Below are positions 61,719-64,000 of a DNA stretch of 64,000 nucleotides, piece by piece. How positions within the stretch are numbered: position 1 is the stretch's first letter; the number at the start of each line of letters is the position of its first letter. The DNA is from Lates calcarifer (taxonomy: Eukaryota > Chordata > Actinopteri > Centropomidae), in the NCBI RefSeq assembly GCF_001640805.2, contig NC_066852.1, positions 12,860,194 through 12,924,193 on the forward strand. Reading direction: 5' to 3'. A program made the position numbers and the translations under genes. Under the pieces are notes generated by a model, which worked only from the letters and a program-made list of their open reading frames with translations, searched no databases and was not told the origin of the DNA.

Positions 61719-64000
61719 CTAGGAGAAACAAGGGGCTGAAGAAAAAATTCAGAAGCAGGGAAGGAAGTTGGAAGGATTGAAAGAGAAGCGATGACATGAC
61801 ATGGGGAGCGACTCTATCCAGTCCCTTCATGTCAGTGTAAAGCTTAAAAACATCCTTCCACCAAGTGACAGTTCAGGAAGCTAAAGTCAACTTGGCTTTT
61901 TCCCGGGGATGACAGTGGAAGGGTCTTAAAAGATTAATGAGCATGGCTTTGCTGCCTTGTCATGTTTAGCCATGCATTGATAGAAACTTCATTAATCTCA
62001 TCTATTTCAGGTTCGGAACATCTGAAAAAGCATTGTCATGGTTTCTGGAGCAAAATGGCTGAGAACTTGGATGGTGGAATTTACTGGAAAATACACTCAC
62101 ATTTTTTAAAACAATACATGCCTCATCTTTTCTGACAAGATCACTATCGCCAGGAATTAATCTGCAGTACCATGATGTGGTTTATTGCTGGTCAGTGTTA
62201 GCATCCTTGTGATTTAGTCTGTGTCAGATGAATTCTTTATGGAGTCCATAAGTCCAGTTCCAGACCCCACTCACAAGAGACAGGAAGCACAATGAGAAAA
62301 AGAGCCGGACATCCCCAACAAAATGTGTGTAGTGCTTATAAAAAATTGATTTCAGCCCATTTTGTGTAAACTGCATAACACAGCTGTTCAAAAGTTTCAT
62401 TACATCTTTCTGGTTGCAGTAGACTAATATGACACTGCTGTTTTAACAGGAACATAGGAAGAGCCTGAGAGCAAAAAAGATAAGACAATGAGGCAGCAGT
62501 GGAATTGACAGAGCAGCAAGAAAAGAGCAGCACCAACATTTTACTTTTATATAAAAGGATACCTCTGCCCCATTGACAAAAAGATCACAAGACTCCTAGA
62601 GTCTGTCTGGTGTTCTCTGAACATACACTCCAGCAGCTGACTCCAAACTACTCACATTAAAAATAGAAAAAAAGCACAAGAAAAGGTGATAAGGTGCATG
62701 GGAACCAAAACAAGGGCATCTCTCTGAAAACCTCTGAAGTGATGCGAGTGGTGTCAGAGGGGAAATCTCTATTTGTCCTGGCAAGCAGAGCAATGACAGA
62801 CACCTACACTGAAGAATCATTTCAATCACAGAGCACAGCAATGCAATAAAGCCTCATGTTGAACAGGTCCTTCTCCTGGGAGAAAAAAAAACATCGTATG
62901 ATGCAGTAACGCTCAAGTACAGTTTGTAGAGATGCAGAAAATAGAAACCCCTTTATAATGTAATGTGATCCAATACAATGGCCTTGTAATACATCCCACT
63001 TAAAAAAGGAAATTATAGACACACTTTCCAATGTAATGCAACACAATACATTAACACCACAGACCAAGACCACAGCCTATAGCTATATATAGCCATAGCA
63101 ACGATGATACGGCAGCAACACAGTTCTGTGGCGGCAGCTACAGACTATTACTGAACTGAAGCCCTGATTACAAATGTAAGGTAAAGTATCGCCTGGATTT
63201 CTAGTACCGCAGAGGTTGTCTATGTCACGTCAATAAGTATTCTGCTTACTTATTAGCATGCTAAACACATCCACCAAACATTAAACCTATCCAGGTACAG
63301 CTATATCATCACTGCATTCTGCAAACACGCGTGCTTCATCACCTTCCCAGCAGAACCAACACATCTTTTCCTTCACAATTGAGAAGGAAAATATGAGAAA
63401 ATTCTCTCCAACATTTCAGAGAATTGGGTGCAGCTCTTGTTTCCCTTGCCCTACCACACACAGCGAGAAGCAATACGACAGAGAAAAGGAGGTAGTTGTG
63501 CCGTCTTAAAATTCTTCTCTCATACAGTCTCCATTCCATCAAACAGACTTCGGCGCATCTAAAATGTGACAACGCGTCTGGTGGATAGACTGCAATATGA
63601 AAATGTGAATATGTTCATCATCATAATGAATACAGACATTTTTAACGCAGCAAAAGCAGAAAAATGAGCCATAATCTATTCAGTTGAGATGGCCCCATTT
63701 GCTTTTTCTGTCCATTCATAAAGTTCCAGCAGAAAGGAAGCAATCACTTATCAGACCATTTCAAACATCTGTGTCCCATGTGTCTGACAAATGTTGTTTA
63801 CTCTGCCCATTCTGATGTACTTCCCTAATTAATGCTCTGGCTTAACTAACTGAATGGATAGTTGCAATGTACTATTCACAGACTCAACAGTAACTCTTTT
63901 AATTGCTGGAAATTACACAAGAATTTCTGATTTTAAAATGAAATACCATGGAAACTGTGGGTTTTAACTGAACTGCTGGAAACTGAGACACTGGTTACTT

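Larger units (their letters stand above)
54550..64000. other. klhl13 5' intron or upstream DNA, no identified coding exon
   Basis: The klhl13 exon at 54549 needs an upstream exon, but none could be recognised. The region has an A/T-rich background, a weak SINE-like fragment (about 55660-55745), a T run (57549-57567), a hAT-like element with an adjacent SINE (60768-61555) and two unassigned exon-like signals on minus (ending at 58505, and 61686-61718). Frames of 60-139 codons lack domains. Confidence 0.6.

Noticed and set aside
63339..63572. Minus-strand frame with a hydrophobic segment (NYLLFSVVLLLAVCG)
   Set aside because: It looks like a signal peptide, but no downstream splice-compatible exon or known protein could be found; probably chance.

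Overview
The window looks like about 64 kb of a ray-finned (percomorph-type teleost) fish nuclear chromosome. The coding exons are vertebrate, have GT/AG introns and are widely spaced. The background is AT-rich and full of CA/TA microsatellites. It also carries interspersed repeats that I recognise from fish genomes: Tc1-like, hAT-like and tRNA-derived SINE sequences, and the 'gctaagctaagctaac' and 'rate a fixed block: atcctctggggaccatgaatgtct' families. There is no prokaryotic operon, phage or CRISPR content.

Layout. (1) 1-14184: non-coding, best read as the first intron of ltbp3, with a decayed Tc1-like transposase at about 560-1340 and several repeat fragments. (2) 14185-14422, minus: first coding exon of a latent TGF-beta binding protein, closest to LTBP3, with a low-complexity CpG-containing 5' flank up to about 15.1 kb. 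(3) 15.1-21.7 kb: no gene seen; it holds a striking perfect inverted repeat (138-bp arms) around an AT microsatellite. (4) 21750-23545, minus: a complete two-exon gene for a five-finger C2H2 zinc-finger protein with an N-terminal coiled coil. (5) 23.6-27.7 kb: no gene seen. (6) 27.76-29.36 kb, plus: lrrn4cl, with a TATA box, a non-coding first exon and one coding exon. (7) 29.4-40.3 kb: no gene seen. (8) 40963-54549, minus: six coding exons of klhl13 (BTB-BACK-Kelch adaptor of CUL3). (9) 54.6-64 kb: klhl13 5' intron or intergenic DNA, with a hAT-like/SINE composite and two unassigned exon-like signals.

The four genes have no shared pathway that the sequence shows; this is ordinary eukaryotic linkage. 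LTBP3 and LRRN4CL both lie on human chromosome 11q12-q13, so those two may be old neighbours (from memory, not checked). LTBP3 handles latent TGF-beta in the matrix, LRRN4CL is a small FN3-type membrane protein, the zinc-finger protein is a probable transcription regulator, and KLHL13 with KLHL9 and CUL3 ubiquitinates Aurora B in mitosis. I found no convincing undescribed system. The most unusual object is the perfect palindrome at 15889-16347.
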